Part shown: positions 23,186 through 34,852 of the stretch, in pieces
How positions within the stretch are numbered: the first letter of the stretch is position 1
How the letters are laid out: the number at the start of each line of letters is the position of its first letter
Origin: Salvator merianae
Lineage: Eukaryota; Chordata; Lepidosauria; Squamata; Teiidae
DNA length: 64,000 bases
NCBI GenBank assembly: GCA_003586115.2
Contig: QVOM02000074.1
Location: forward strand, 423,160 to 487,159
Reading direction: 5' to 3'
Position numbers and translations under genes: made by a program
The notes under the pieces: model-generated
The model's input: the letters and a program-made list of their open reading frames with translations, nothing else
Databases searched by the model: none
What the model was told of the DNA's origin: nothing

Positions 23186-23578
23186 GTGGAAAAATATGGC
23201 TCAAAAAAAGACGGTCTACTCTATGTGACCTTCATAGATTTTAAATCAGCTTTCGATCTTATTCCGAGAGATAGATTATGGAAAAGACTAACTGATAGGA
23301 ATATAGACAGATCTCTTCTGATTCTTATTCGTAGCCTTTGTGAAAACACACAATTACAAATCAGCAATTTCTGTCAGAGACATCTAACAGAAAAAATTCA
23401 GACATACAGTGAAGTGAAACAAGGCTGTGTATTGGCACCTATTTTATTCAATTTCTACATTAACTTCCTGGTGGCAACTATGAAGGCAGAGTATGCTTAC
23501 CCTCCAACACTGGCAAAAAGGCTCTCCCCATTCTTCTGTATGCAGATGATGCAGTTCTGCTCTCTTTGGCCTATGTAG
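23186..23578 (+). pseudogene. APE-type LINE reverse transcriptase fragment
   Basis: It contains LLYVTFIDFKSAFDLIPRDR (first catalytic Asp in a FxDFKSAFD setting), LICSLCEN-type helix residues and EVKQGCVLAPILFNFYINFL. A frameshift shortly before the active site moves the second catalytic block to another frame, where ALPILLYADDAVLLSLAY is read; the YADD codons are 23,539-23,550. An EKxQ-rich thumb resumes at 23,619-24,263. One or two frameshifts therefore separate palm motifs that are otherwise intact. Confidence 0.78.
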
Positions 23579-24849
23579 GATTAAACATTTGCTAAGAACC
23601 CTAGACTCCTAGCGTTCCATGGAGAAATTAATTAACCATGCAAAGTTCAAGATGATGGTGCTCACTAAGAAAAAACTGAAGCACGATTGGAAAATTGACT
23701 CCGATTCCATCGAGCAGGTCATATCCTTCAAATATTTAGATAAAACCTTTCATGCAAGAAACATATGGGATACTCACATCAAAAACACCATTGCAAATGC
23801 TCAAAGGAATGTTAAAACCATCATAATGGTTTACTTTGGAAGAGGAGGCCAATTTATCCTTGCAGCTATCCAATTTATCTTTGCAGCAAGGGTTATTTCC
23901 CAGCTTTTATATGGTTCCCAGGTGTGTACTTATAAAAATATTTCTTCTTTTGAAACTTTGCAAACAAAATTTCTCACCACATTGCTGGGGTTCCTGCTGG
24001 TGAACCAAATGCAGCTGTTCAACTGGAGATGGGTCAACCAAAGATTGCAACTCAAATTTGGATCCTCAAATCCACTATTGGTTAAAATTGAATTTCTCTT
24101 CAGTGGGCGTGGCCCTTTTGACTTTATTAGATTCCTGCCAGACAAAATGGAAAACTATGATGCAGGAGAAACTGAGGAGCCTAGGATTTATGCCTTGGAC
24201 ATTAAGAAGCTAGAGATGAAATCAAGCAAAGATTATGGGATATCAATTTCCAAGATCAATTGAGTGAGATAACTAGGTACCCAGGTACCAAAGAAAGGGC
24301 AAGGTTGCTCACTCCAGCAAGTTATCTGTACAAGCTATATACCCATAAAGTCAGGAAACCATTCACTCTAGCCAGATTTAATGTGTTGCCTTCAGCATTT
24401 TTACAGGGCGGATTTGAAGGCACTCAGTACTCAGAGCGATTATGCCCATGTGGACTGAATTAAGTGGAAACTGTTTATCATACCCTACTGCACTGTCACT
24501 TTTACAGGGAGATCTGAGCTATATTTCTGTTACCTATTGTGCAGTGGCTCCCAGGTAAAGAAGATGAATACTACCTAAAGCATCTAATAGAATACAAACA
24601 TCCACAGATAACATTGAATGTGGCTAAGTTCTGTGCTAGTGCATTCAAACTAAGAAACGTTCTTACTGGCTCTAATAGATAAGATAAATGTAGCTTATTT
24701 TGCTACTTCTGTGCATATCACAGAAGATTTTAAAATTCTACAATGTATACATTTTACTATACTGATTTTAAATCTATCATGACATCAACCATGTATTTTC
24801 AATTTTGGTCTGTGACCATAATAAAGACTTCATCTTCTCTTCCAGTTGT

Positions 24850-25170
24850 AACAATTCTGCCAACATCTGTATTATCTGGCCTCTCATGACCTCATCCTCC
24901 TCTTTTGGAAATTATCTGAATCTTAAATAATATTCTTTTTGGTGTTATTCGATAAGGACTTGGAGTCTAAAAAAATTTCCATTGAGGCTTCATTCACAGA
25001 TACTTTAGCTTCTGTGGTATTTATTCTTGCCTCAATTTTCTGAGTTTCAGACTCCAACTAACCCATCTTGGATTTAACTAGTCAAATCCCTCTTTTAGGC
25101 CACGTATTTTCTGCCTGAGGTCTTTTTGCATTTGTTAAAATTTCACCAAAGAAGTATTCATCCACTCCAT
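24850..25170 (-). pseudogene. Possible L1 ORF1-like coiled-coil remnant
   Basis: Minus-strand translation gives charged helical blocks such as QKDLRQKIRGLKEGFD and KLRKLRQE separated by stops, similar in character to L1 ORF1 coiled coils. Evidence is weak and no RRM block is visible. Confidence 0.35.
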
Positions 25171-25637
25171 TGTGTAGTAGAAATCAATGGGACCAAACAA
25201 AAATCAAGGCAAAGCTGCAGCTTTATTTACTAGTGCACCAGGGCAACTGTGCCATCAATCAAAAATAATGGAGTCGCACCTTTTGGTCATCATAACAAAG
25301 CTTATATAGAGTAATACAAAATGAGCAAATTATTATAGGCATAGTTTGGGTATACATATTCTTACTCTTGACCAATTACAGTTGAAAATACAAAGAAAGC
25401 GTAATATCACTAACTGGATACAGTAGGGCCTCAAATAAGCTGATAACAAGTCATGCTAGAATAAAGAGCTTTCTCTACTTCAAGGCTAACTTCTTCTGTT
25501 ACTAAATTCATCATATTTGTTCTCAGCGTTGCATATGAAGCTGTGTGCATTCTACTTTTAGCTCAAGCTGAAATGCACTCTGCATATTGTTCCAAACTCC
25601 CATAATCCTCCTCACAAAACTACATTTTGGCTTCACA
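25171..25637 (-). mobile_element. Solo LTR, endogenous-retrovirus or LTR-retrotransposon type
   Basis: On the minus strand the block starts TGTGAAGCC and ends CTACACA, giving TG...CA ends over 467 bp. It has a TATA-like CTATATAAG (plus 25,301-25,310) and, about 80 bp further, AATAAAGCTG as polyadenylation signal, consistent with U3-R-U5 order. No internal coding region, primer-binding site or polypurine tract adjoins it, so it appears to be a solo LTR. Flanking bases do not form an obvious duplication, which lowers confidence in the ends. Confidence 0.6.
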
Positions 25638-26639
25638 GTCCTGACAATTTCTGGGGTCCTGTCTATTGCTATTCTTACTCCAGATGGACTACATTACTGC
25701 AGTTGTTCTTTTGCAGCTGCTATTTTTCTTGTATTCATTATTTCCTCTTGTTAAAATCAATACCAAATCTCTCAAAGCTTCAATAATATTATTAAGGAAA
25801 GCTTGTATTTTATTTCTTATCCTTTGCTGGCACTGAGTGGACAAAATAGGTCATTACAGTTCTTGTAATACGATTCGCCTGGTTTCTAACTTCATACTCT
25901 ATAATCCTTCTCTATGATTTTCTATCACTTTCTGTTTTAAGTCTATGTGTTTTTCATTTCTATAGTTCTCCATTCACATCCTGTTCTAGATCACCAAACA
26001 AAAGGTCATGTTCCCACAGAACTTTCCACCTTATGTTCTCATTAGATAAGAGGTAAATTTATTTTCTTGTAGTGTTTTAACTGACCACTCCTTGTTCATA
26101 ACAAATTTCCTCCTTAATCCACAAATACTGCTTCTACAGTACAAACTCCTTAACCAGGCTCCATTTATCTATAGAAAAAAAAGATATTACTTCTGGAACT
26201 TCTTGATTACTTTGAGCAACTTTCTGGAGATTTCTTATGTTTATCAATAAGTTTAATCCCCTCTTTGCTTAATGAAAGTGGCTCCAGTCACATTTTCTGC
26301 GTCATGGGCTACTCACAGCAACTGGGTTAAGTGTAAATCTCTCAGCATCTGGATCTTCGCTCTTCCCCCCTGCAGTCTTTCATGGTTCCCCCATGCTTTT
26401 CTGCTGGGGCAGTACATCTCCTATGCTATTGTTAGTTATTCCTTGTCTTCCCTGTTACCAAGGGGGTGTGAATCCACTGGGAGGGCAAGAGAACTCCCCA
26501 CAACATCTACTGTAGTTTCAGAAGCAGGAGCACTTCACTCTGCAATTGCTTTAGAGAGTCATGGCACCTAGATGTCCTGATTAACAAGTACTACTTATTA
26601 CTAGGGTCAATAGCTATAATAAAAATGAAAACCACCCCT
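25638..26639. other. Unassigned AT-rich DNA
   Basis: I recognise no gene or repeat family. The 26,272-26,571 frame has no domain. Confidence 0.4.
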
Positions 26640-27500
26640 AAGATTTTTTTCATTTCCAGTCACTTCCTATTCATCCAGACATTCAAATAATAAAATATTT
26701 AAACAGAATAATCACTAAATGTATCTATAAGGCTAAAAAGTCAAGGATCCGTACTACTCTAACACAGAGGTTAGCAGGACAAGGTGATTGGGGAATTCTG
26801 GATATTAATTTATATCCACAAGCATTCAGGATAAACCAAATGATACATCTAACCAGGAACCCTTCTCCACTCTTGGGCCCAGATTGAGCTACAATATTCC
26901 CCTATATTAAAGGCTATACTTTTTATCAACTCTATTTTAAAAAGGATATTACTACAAAAAAAGACATATAACAACAGTTGCAATTGTGGCTGTACTGCCA
27001 GAGAACTATACTGTCAACTGTCTCTCCATTCCTGGGGATATATACGTTCCCAACAATAACTCCAGTACTTAAACCTCAAAATAGAAAGTCTTAATAAATA
27101 TGGTATAAATACAATATCAAACTATTTTGACTTTGGAACCAGACTTGAAAAAAGGTATAATTCAAGCAGCATTGCAACCTTAGCACTTTATTTCCCAATA
27201 AACACTTTAAATAGGGCCTTATCAACTATATATAGAGATCAAAGAGCCATCCAAAGATCAATCTCAGATTTTGAACTAATATTAAAAAAGTCTCAAACAT
27301 CTTTAAAAGAAATAGCTTCAAAAATATACAAAATGCTTATCAACCTACAGGTTAAACCTCCTAAGAGCTTTAAAGCAGGAAGGGAAAAATATTTTGACTC
27401 TACCATTCCAGATTTAGACCAGGAAAAAATTATGAAAGGAAAATCAAATCGGAATAGGAATACAAGCTGAAAAGACTATAGATGGTACAGAATCTCCATA
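26640..27500 (+). pseudogene. L1-clade ORF2 C-terminal remnant
   Basis: Plus-strand blocks interrupted by stops include KSRIRTTLTQRLAGQGDWG, which resembles the L1 post-RT KKPRIxxxxLQxPKxxGGLG segment. INLYPQAFRINQMIH (family LYYQAFQLRQL) follows, then PSPLLGP. Their order matches the L1 region after the RT thumb. Nothing intact remains. Confidence 0.6.
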
Positions 27501-29589
27501 ATCATAAACAGAATGACAAATAAGACCCCTCAGAAATGTTGGAAAAGATGTCTGAAAAGCCAACTACCTATGATGAGAATGTGAAAAAGAAGATTCTGGC
27601 AAGAAATTCAGAAAGAAATATTACAAATAGTGGAAATGCCAATTCCACACAAACCCAAAATATTCCTATTTCACATAATTTTGTTCCAAGTAATGAAAGT
27701 AGAAACAAAAACTTTATTAGAGAAATTAATGCATTTCACTCAAATAACAATATCTTGACAGTAGACATTTTGAAGAAAGTTGCATAAGAAATGTTGTATC
27801 AATCATTCTGGGAACTCATGCTTTTAGAAACTATTCAAATACAAGAAAAAACATGATGGGCGATCAAAATAGAAACTTTGAAATGAATTTTCTACTGGTA
27901 CAGTATACAATAGAATTTCATCATTATAGGAGATTCCCTTTTTGTTGTTGTATGATTATCTTTACGTTTTTCTGACTACTGTTGTACATTGGCTTTCATT
28001 TTGTTTCTTGGCACTGGGCCTATAAATAGAAGCAATTGCTAAAGGATTCCCATTGATGACATTTGCAAAGGGTATGATTAGCTGGACCTCAGTGTTTTAA
28101 TCAGCTAACTATAACACCCTGGTTTACTTGTCCAAGGGGTATTATTAACTATTATTAACTAATTCTTCCTGAGTTTTGTGGGCTGTCTTCTCTACACTTG
28201 CTGATACCGTGAGCTGAAGTGGCTCAGCTAACTCCTGCTTCCTCAGTGAGAACGCTGGAACTTCAATGATCTCAACCTTGTCCTTGACCAAGTCTGAGCT
28301 AAACAGCTCTTGTATGAGAGCTGAAGGTATGTGTGTTTAGAACTCCATCTTTGTGGTCGGAACCTTACTGGGAATAGAAGCCACTGAGAGGTACTGTTTT
28401 TCTTTTCTCATTTCCCTTCTTGTTCTTTTTTTCCTTTGGACCCTTTTAAACAAACAATCCCGCTTTCTTCAGTTAGGAGAAGAGATGTGGGCAAATGTAT
28501 TAGGTAGTATAAAGTAGAACTGATCCAAGAATCAAGGAGAAAAATTCATTAGTAAGGAGGGTGTCTTAACTCACCGAGCCACCACTCCCACCTCTCTCTC
28601 CATCCACTACGGTACTGTGAGTCTCAGCCTGTAAATTTGTATCTTGCTGCTAAAGTTGCTTTCACTATTTATGCCTAATTCCCACCACTGATTTGTTACT
28701 GTAAATAAATTGTTTATTTTGCTCCACTGGGTTCATTAAACATTGTATCATAAACAGTCTGATTACTATAATTGCCCTAATTTCCCAGTGATGTCATTAT
28801 TGGTAGGATGGTTTTCATTACTTTTCTCTGAGAAAGCAGTTGTAAAGGAGAGAGAATTAAGTAATTCTGCTTCCCTGAAACCTCCATTACCGCTTATATT
28901 AGAGATGTGAATGAGCCTCAGAATCGCCAAGCCAGCTCACAGTGTCTCATCAAATTACCCTGCCATCCCCATCAAGGCAGTCAGCAGCATAAGCTTGTCT
29001 CTCCCAGTTTGCCTGCTTAGTGGTACTTTTATGGCCATTTGCAGGTCTTACAGTCTCTGTAAATGCCCACTGCAGCTCTAAAGCTGTATAACTTTCACTG
29101 TAGGGCAAGAAAGTTATAGCTGCAAGGGTCCTTTATTGCCTCTACTGAGTACTACAGAATTTTTTGACTTTAAAAAATAAAAATGAAAAGAAAATTAGAC
29201 ATATCTAAAAATCCCACAGTCCTCAGCAGCTTCCGGTCATTTTGGGCTTTGGACTTCCTATCTCCCTCTTACAAGTTTGGACAATCAAGTTGTTAGTTGC
29301 AAGCCTCCTTGTCTATTTCTTCTACATGTCTTTTTTACTTGTCATTTTGTCAGTGAGTTGCTTACACATCTAAACTGGTACTTTTAAATGTTTCCTATTT
29401 TTTCTTTTGATAAGAATCATTTGTTGTTGTGCTTCCAATATCTTTTTTCAGATTTCCTATGTCTTCTGGACTTCTTTATCCTTGAGGATTTCATGCCACA
29501 GAATTCTACCCAGTTTCCCCCGAATTCACTGAACTCTGTCTTCTCTCTAACTTCTCTCTGGACTTTTCCTTGGACTCCTTGCACACCAG
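27501..29589. other. Unassigned DNA
   Basis: No protein domain, RNA gene or named repeat was recognised. The 27,536-27,787 and 29,388-29,609 frames lack domains. Composition changes near 28.0-28.5 kb (less AT-rich, with a TATAAATAG at ~28,020) suggest more than one insertion, but boundaries cannot be set. Confidence 0.4.
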
Positions 29590-30170
29590 TCAGTCAATTT
29601 TTATTATGATTTTTTAAATCATCAAAACATGTACAGATACAATTATCCAATATTTAGGGTAAAAACAAAGTATAGAAACAGATGTAGCACACCAATAAAA
29701 TCTCTGCCAAGTGCCAGCTCAAGTTAAACTATAAAATTGGCTTAGAGTTCATTGCTAGTCAACTATTGTACCCCCATAAAATTCCCAGACTATCAAAGAA
29801 GTTTTGGGTAGAGCATGCTTTCCTATTTTTGAAGGGAAGGTATGATTGAAATGCTAACTACAAATGTATTTCTCCAGGTGGTAAAAGGTATGCCTCAATA
29901 AATTAGGAAGTTCTTTTGCAATGCATCTTCTATGATAATCCTTGTATCAGATTTATTAGAGATTTTTTCACTCATTTATTAAGTTACTGTGACAAATTTT
30001 GTGTTGCTCCCGGAAGAGCAAATGGTCCTGACTTGCTGTTGCCAGGTTTTGTGCAGTGATTTGTAAATGTAATTCTGTATTCTTATTCCTCTTTTGGGTA
30101 AATTGAATCAATTTTATGTACTTACAATTGTATTTTATTGTGCTGGCCATTCATTAAAATAAAGAAACTA
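29590..30170. mobile_element. Two LINE-tail-like ends facing outward
   Basis: The left edge reads CAGTCAGTCAATTTTTATTA, as expected for a minus-sense LINE tail ending in AATAAA plus a short repeat. The right edge reads GCTGGCCATTCATTAAAATA, resembling the plus-sense tail of the APE-type LINE at 24.8 kb. The interior is unassigned. Two truncated copies in opposite sense are a reasonable but weak reading. Confidence 0.3.
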
Positions 30171-31362
30171 TGAACCTAGTCTTTGGCTGCAATCCTAACT
30201 CACATTCCTGGAGGGGAAGCATTATTGAGCAAAGTGAGATTCACTTCTAAGGAGAGATAGAACTACAGCTATTTTCATTATATTGTTTTCTAGATTTTCC
30301 TATAAAGCTTTCCCCAACATATGTTCACTTTCTTTTAATTTCTGTCCTCTCTCTTGAGTAGGTTATTACATTCTTTGCAAAATATCATCTGTGTCGTCTC
30401 CTATTCTTAAAGCCCTTAAAGGGGTCTCATCTTACTTTTTCTGCAAATTCTTTCCCTTTTTTAAAATATCCTCATAGATGGTATTAATGAGTCATGCAAT
30501 TACTTGTAATCTATATTAGATGTTCAAATATCTGATAACAAAATATAAAAACAAGATTATCACATTCAAGTATACCTAATTCATGAAGATCAGTCTAATC
30601 ATATCAAATTATGCAGGGAAGGGGGCAAGAAAAGTGATTTGGAGAGGAACTTTATTTGTTATGGATGAATGTCCAGTTTGCTGGGAAATGTCCGGATTGC
30701 TGCCTGCTTGTTCTAGAACAGATAAAATAAATGACTTATATATATGGTGGGGGGGGGGGAGAGAGAGGGGTTTTTTTTTTCTTCCTGATTTCTGGACATT
30801 TTGGAGGATTTGAACATAATTCAGATGTTTTAAGCACTACCCAAGAGCAGCATATTTTGAATTGAATTATCTCATGTATGGAGTTTGGGGTTTTTACTTT
30901 AATTATTAATTCATGAAGATACACTTCATAAGCCTAGTCTGTCTGTTAAATTGAAAAGGCTTGAGTCCATGCACCAGCTTAATTTTTGTTCATACAGGAA
31001 TCCAATTAAGAAACCTCTAGTTGAAACATGTAAAGGGAGAGGACACCCAAGAGGAAGTAAACATGTAAAGGGAGAGGGCACCCTGTAGAGGAAGGCTATA
31101 CCCAGAGAACAGAGCATAGGCTTCTTCTATAGCATCTCTTTGGGTATTGGAGCAAAGATATCACTGTCTTCTCAGTCTTATCTTCAAGGTGATGATGGCA
31201 TCTTGCCAACAGTCTTTGACAAAAAGACTACACACATGTAGAGAGAAGCTTGTAGAAAGCTTGGGAAGGAGACAAAAAAGGACAGAAATAACATTCTTTC
31301 CCCCTCTCCCTCATTCTATCGGTTAAAAGAGGAGTTGGAGAGCAGGCAGCCCTAGTCACACT
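30171..31362. other. Unassigned DNA with a 35-bp tandem duplication
   Basis: No gene is recognised. The unit starting AACATGTAAAGGGAGAGG is repeated at about 31,024-31,058 and 31,059-31,094. G and T runs occur at 30,748-30,780. Confidence 0.45.
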
Positions 31363-31370
31363 GCATTCTC

Positions 31371-31949
31371 ACAGAGGCATAGCGAGGGTGGGGCGGGGGG
31401 GCGCTCCGCCCCGGGCGGCGTGTTGTCCGGGGTGGGCAGCCCATGGAGCCAGGGCCCCGCCCACCGGCGCCTTCGCTTGTCGCTCTGGGCGGCCGTGCTC
31501 GTCGCCCTGGGCGGCCCGCCCGGCGGCGGACGCGCTCGTCGGCCCGCCCGCCGGCATGCGTGTGGGCGGAGCCAGCGAGCACGCATGCGTGCGGGCAGGG
31601 CCATTGAGGGCGCCGCCGGGCGGGCCGGGGCAAGGAGCGCAGCTCCCGCCGGGCGGGCCGGGGCGAAGAGCAAGGCCGCCGCTGGGCGGGCCGGGGTGAG
31701 GAGCAAAGCCGCCGCTGGGCGGGCTGGGGCGAGGAGCAAGGCCGCCGCCGGGCAGGCCGAGGCGAGGAGCAAGGCCCCCGCCGGGCAGGCCGGGGCGAGG
31801 AGCAAGGCCGCTAGTGGGCGGGGCGACGACCGGGGCATGCGCACTTGCTGGCCCCTCCCACACGCTTGCGCGCTCGCTGGCCCCGCCCCTAGCCCCAGGC
31901 GTCAAAGCTGCTAGTAGCCCCAGGCATCAAAGCTGCTAGCTACGCCAGT
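31371..31949. mobile_element. GC-rich non-autonomous DNA transposon with 8-bp target duplication
   Basis: The element is bounded by perfect 8-bp direct repeats GCATTCTC (31,363-31,370 and 31,950-31,957). Its ends are ACAGAGGCATAGCGAG and, on the complement of the right end, ACTGGCGTAGCTAG, which align as imperfect terminal inverted repeats. The interior is extremely CpG-rich in contrast to AT-rich flanks and contains a 33-bp minisatellite. Near the right end is a 25-bp tandem pair around GTCAAAGCTGCTAG and ATCAAAGCTGCTAG. No transposase is encoded. An 8-bp duplication fits the hAT superfamily, but the superfamily is inferred. Confidence 0.75.
31618..31815. repeat. 33-bp GC-rich minisatellite, six units
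   Basis: Six consecutive 33-bp units each begin GGGC(G/A)GGC and contain GAGCAAGGCC or a variant: 31,618, 31,651, 31,684, 31,717, 31,750 and 31,783. Periodicity is exact, so all frames stay open and produce alanine/proline-rich spurious ORFs on both strands. Confidence 0.93.
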
Positions 31950-31957
31950 GCATTCTC

Positions 31958-33031
31958 ATCACCCAACAATGCAAACAGTAAAATGCAATGGTAAAATAAT
32001 CTCTAGTAGGCAAAAATGTAGCAATGGTCTCATTGCTTCTTTCCCATCTGACCCATCCCTGGGTAGGCATTTCCTGCCCAGGGAATGGTGGGCAATGAAC
32101 CACATTTGCTCCCCTAATCACACAGAGCTTTGAATGTGCCTAAATGCAAGGAGGCACAGTCAAAAGTTCCTTTATCTGCTCCTCTGTTGAGACAATTTTT
32201 GCCTCTGGATGGGTGTTTTGGGGGCGCCTTTGGCTTTTGAAAAGCAGCTGAAAAATGTCCCCATGCCCCATTTAAAAGAATTTTTGTTCCAGTTCCTTGA
32301 TAATCTTTATTGCCTTTCCATGAAGCTGTTCAGAATTGTTTATCACCAACGGCAACCTTGCATAATACTCAGGGGCAACATCAGCATAAGAATTGAACCA
32401 TCACCCAGTTTCTGTCATTTTTAGCCACTGAGAAAAATTATGGTTATACAATGCCACAGAATCCCTTCACCTTTTTTAAGAAAAGAAAGGAGAAGTAAAT
32501 CCTTGGTCATTCAAGGGGTTACAAATAATTATCAGAGATTTATGAAGAACACCTTTTGCACAGAAGACATCTTTTTGTTCCCACTATTCTTTGTCTTTCC
32601 TTCCTGGGACTGGGACTTATAGCAGACAAGCAGGATTTGAAAGATATAAATCTACTCCCTACCACAAAGATTTGAAATTCTTAGGGAATCTCGGAGTGGA
32701 AAACATAATTATGACAAGTAGAAGAATGCATGGGTAGATGGGAAGAGATGATGGAAGCAGTAGCTGACAAAGTGGAATATTTTTATTTAACAGCCTCAGA
32801 GTTATTGGATCAAGCCAATTTGAAGCCAAGATTAAAAAGGAAAAATATTTGAGGGGGGGGGAGAATTTGTGGAGAAAAATGATACAAGAAATTTTATTGT
32901 AAAATGGTGGAATTCCCTGGATCTCAGAGTATAAATCATGGAGGATGATACTGAACATGTGTACCACAATTTAAAATATAAACCAGAAGCTTGAGAAAGG
33001 GAAAGAGCCATTATAATTTCATTTGGAAAGT
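31958..33031. other. Unassigned DNA
   Basis: No coding domain or named repeat was recognised. The minus frame at 32,659-32,967 is hydrophobic only because it is AT-rich. Confidence 0.4.
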
Positions 33032-33310
33032 CACTCTGGCCACATTCTGACATGGCATTTAATCAGTTTACAGGCCATCTTCAGTTCCCGCTGGCCCAAC
33101 ATGATCTTGCCTTTCTGTAGTTTTTCTGGACTCAATTGGTGAAATCCAGACTACTTTGCATTCAGATTTAATCAGTTCTCAAGCCATTCCAGATCACTAG
33201 CCTGCTTAACTTTGCAATGTGAATACACAGAAGGAGACTATTTGGGAGGGACCATACTTTTGGGGGGGTGTGCAGAGGGAGGGGTCCCCATTTCCTGCCG
33301 TCCAATGACA
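33032..33310 (+). repeat. Dispersed repeat, copy 2 (partner at 5,509-5,807)
   Basis: It shares with the minus strand of 5,509-5,807 the ordered landmarks TCTTCAGTTCCCGCTGGCCC, ATGATCTTGCC, TAGTTTTTCTGGACT, TCAGTTCTCAAGCC and CCGTCCAATGACAGACTTTG. Relative to copy 1, extra sequence (about 55 bp) follows at ~33,320, after which a GTGGGCAGG segment is again shared. It lies just left of the palindrome at 33,481-33,915. Confidence 0.7.
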
Positions 33311-33480
33311 GACTTTGTTGTAGGCGTTATGCTCGGGGAGGTGGGTGGGCGCTGCAGCCAGCAGGGATGAGTGGGCAGGGAGTACAGTACTTCCTCCTTT
33401 CTAGGCATGCAGACACGCACACGCAGGGACAAGTTCGATGGCAAGTTTTCTCTTTCCTGCCCTCCAACTGAGGCTGCCTA

Positions 33481-33915
33481 GAGTTCTGTAGACATTCAGA
33501 CTTGGATGAAGCAGTAGCAGCAGTTTTCCCTGCTTTCTAGGCATGCAGACACACAACACATGCGCAGGGACAAGCCGGATGGCAAGTTTCTTTCCCTTCC
33601 ACAGATTTGTGCAAGTTCAGAGCTCTGTAGAGCAGTCTCAACATCTTCCCTCTTTTCTATGCATGCAGACACCAAGAATAGAGAAGGCGCAAGTGGAGGA
33701 CTTTCACCTTCTCTGTGCTTGGAGTCTGCATATGTAGAAAAGACGAAAGGCACTGCTACTGGTCTGCGGAGCTCTGAACGTGTGCAAATCTATAGAAGGG
33801 AAAGAAAACTTGCCATCTGGCTTGTCCCTGTGTGTGGAGTGTGTGTATCTGCATGCCTAGAAAGGGAGAAAAGCCCTGCTACTGCTGTAGTCAAGTCTGA
33901 ATGTCCGCAGAACTC
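33481..33915. repeat. Imperfect long palindrome (foldback), ~210-bp arms
   Basis: The left arm (33,481-~33,690) is complementary to the right arm (~33,707-33,915) read inward. Paired landmarks are GAGTTCTGTAGACATTCAGA with the right arm's TCTGAATGTCCGCAGAACTC, CTTTCTAGGCATGCAGA with TCTGCATGCCTAGAAAG, and GATGGCAAG with CTTGCCATC. The centre near 33,697 pairs GAGAAGG with CCTTCTC. A partial third copy of the arm lies at ~33,409-33,478 in direct orientation. Long open frames across it arise from the palindrome and show no domain. Confidence 0.88.
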
Positions 33916-34519
33916 TGAAGAGCTGACAGGATAGAGAGAGCGAGGGGAAGCCTGAAAAAACACTCCCCACCTCATGCCTACCTTGACCTGTCTCCTGCCT
34001 CAGCTCCCTGCAACATATCCCCTCCTCTCTCACACACACAAACACACAGAATGCTGCATGTAAGCCAGCAGCCAAAGAAGAACGGGGGTGGGGGGGGAGG
34101 CGGGACTTAAGAGGATTATTAACACAGAGCAAGAGCTGAGGGAGAACTTTTTTGTGGGGATGAGAGAAATTTTATTCTTATTATTTTTAAAGCATGGAAA
34201 AGCAAAAAAACAACACCCAAACAACCAGTCACCTCTCTAAAGCAGTTTCTCCCCACACCTTGCTTTGATTCCTTGTTTAAGATCTAACAAGGAGACTGGG
34301 AGGCATTTTAAAAAAAAAATTAAAGAAGTGTTTGTAAAGGGCAGGAATCCCCCCCATTCAGCTGGAACAGGAAGAAGCAAGGTCAGTTGAGTGAAGGCTG
34401 CTCTCCTGAGACCAAGGGAAGGTAGCAGGAATTTGGCAGAGAAATTTGGAGGAAGAACTGCTGGTCTCTGGTAAGTTTGTGGGGTGGATTCAAGGAGTGG
34501 CCCATGCACCTAATGGTGC
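33916..34519. other. Unassigned DNA
   Basis: No gene was recognised. It contains homopolymer A and G runs and a CACACA-rich stretch near 34,030-34,050. Confidence 0.4.
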
Positions 34520-34852
34520 ATGAAATATATACTAACAAAACAAACAAACACTAATTTAGAATTTTTTTTAAAAAAGTAAAATACAATTGTAAGAAAAAGT
34601 AAAAATAAACTTAAGTTAAATAATTTAAATAAGTAGCAAAAATTTTCTTTCTAAAGTAAAATAGTTTAAATAGTAGAAAACAGGAAAGGAATAATTTAAA
34701 TAATTCAAATAAAAATAAAAATATCTAACTAGTAACCAAAACTAAAATAATAATTTAAGTAATTTTAAAAACTAAAACAATTTAAATAAATAATTTAAAA
34801 GTAATGAAGGTAAATAACCAGCAAGAGGTGGGGTGCTTTCCAGTGTATTGCA

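Larger units (their letters stand above)
21590..24845 (+). mobile_element. APE-type non-LTR retrotransposon (Vingi/Ingi-like?)
   Basis: In order: the endonuclease C-terminus (DGAFTFISSLGASTIDYIIV, DSDHLPLSLLLN; 21,700-21,860), an inserted SINE (21,964-22,297), a linker with NLKQGKAPGSDNISG, RT (22,980-23,580) and a C-terminal region to about 24,470. The 3' end is GTGACCATAATAAAG near 24,830. The strand sense is uniform. Assignment to the Vingi/Ingi group is from memory of similar reptile elements and is uncertain; the APE endonuclease plus RT architecture is clear. Confidence 0.7.

Noticed and set aside
31356..31914. Several long open frames on both strands in the GC-rich block
   Set aside because: They arise from extreme GC content and an exact 33-bp period, which keeps every frame open. 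The predicted products are Ala/Pro/Gly-rich with no domain.
33543..33934. Open frames of 64 and 124 codons near the palindrome
   Set aside because: They run through both arms of the palindrome, show no domain and are mirrored on the opposite strand.
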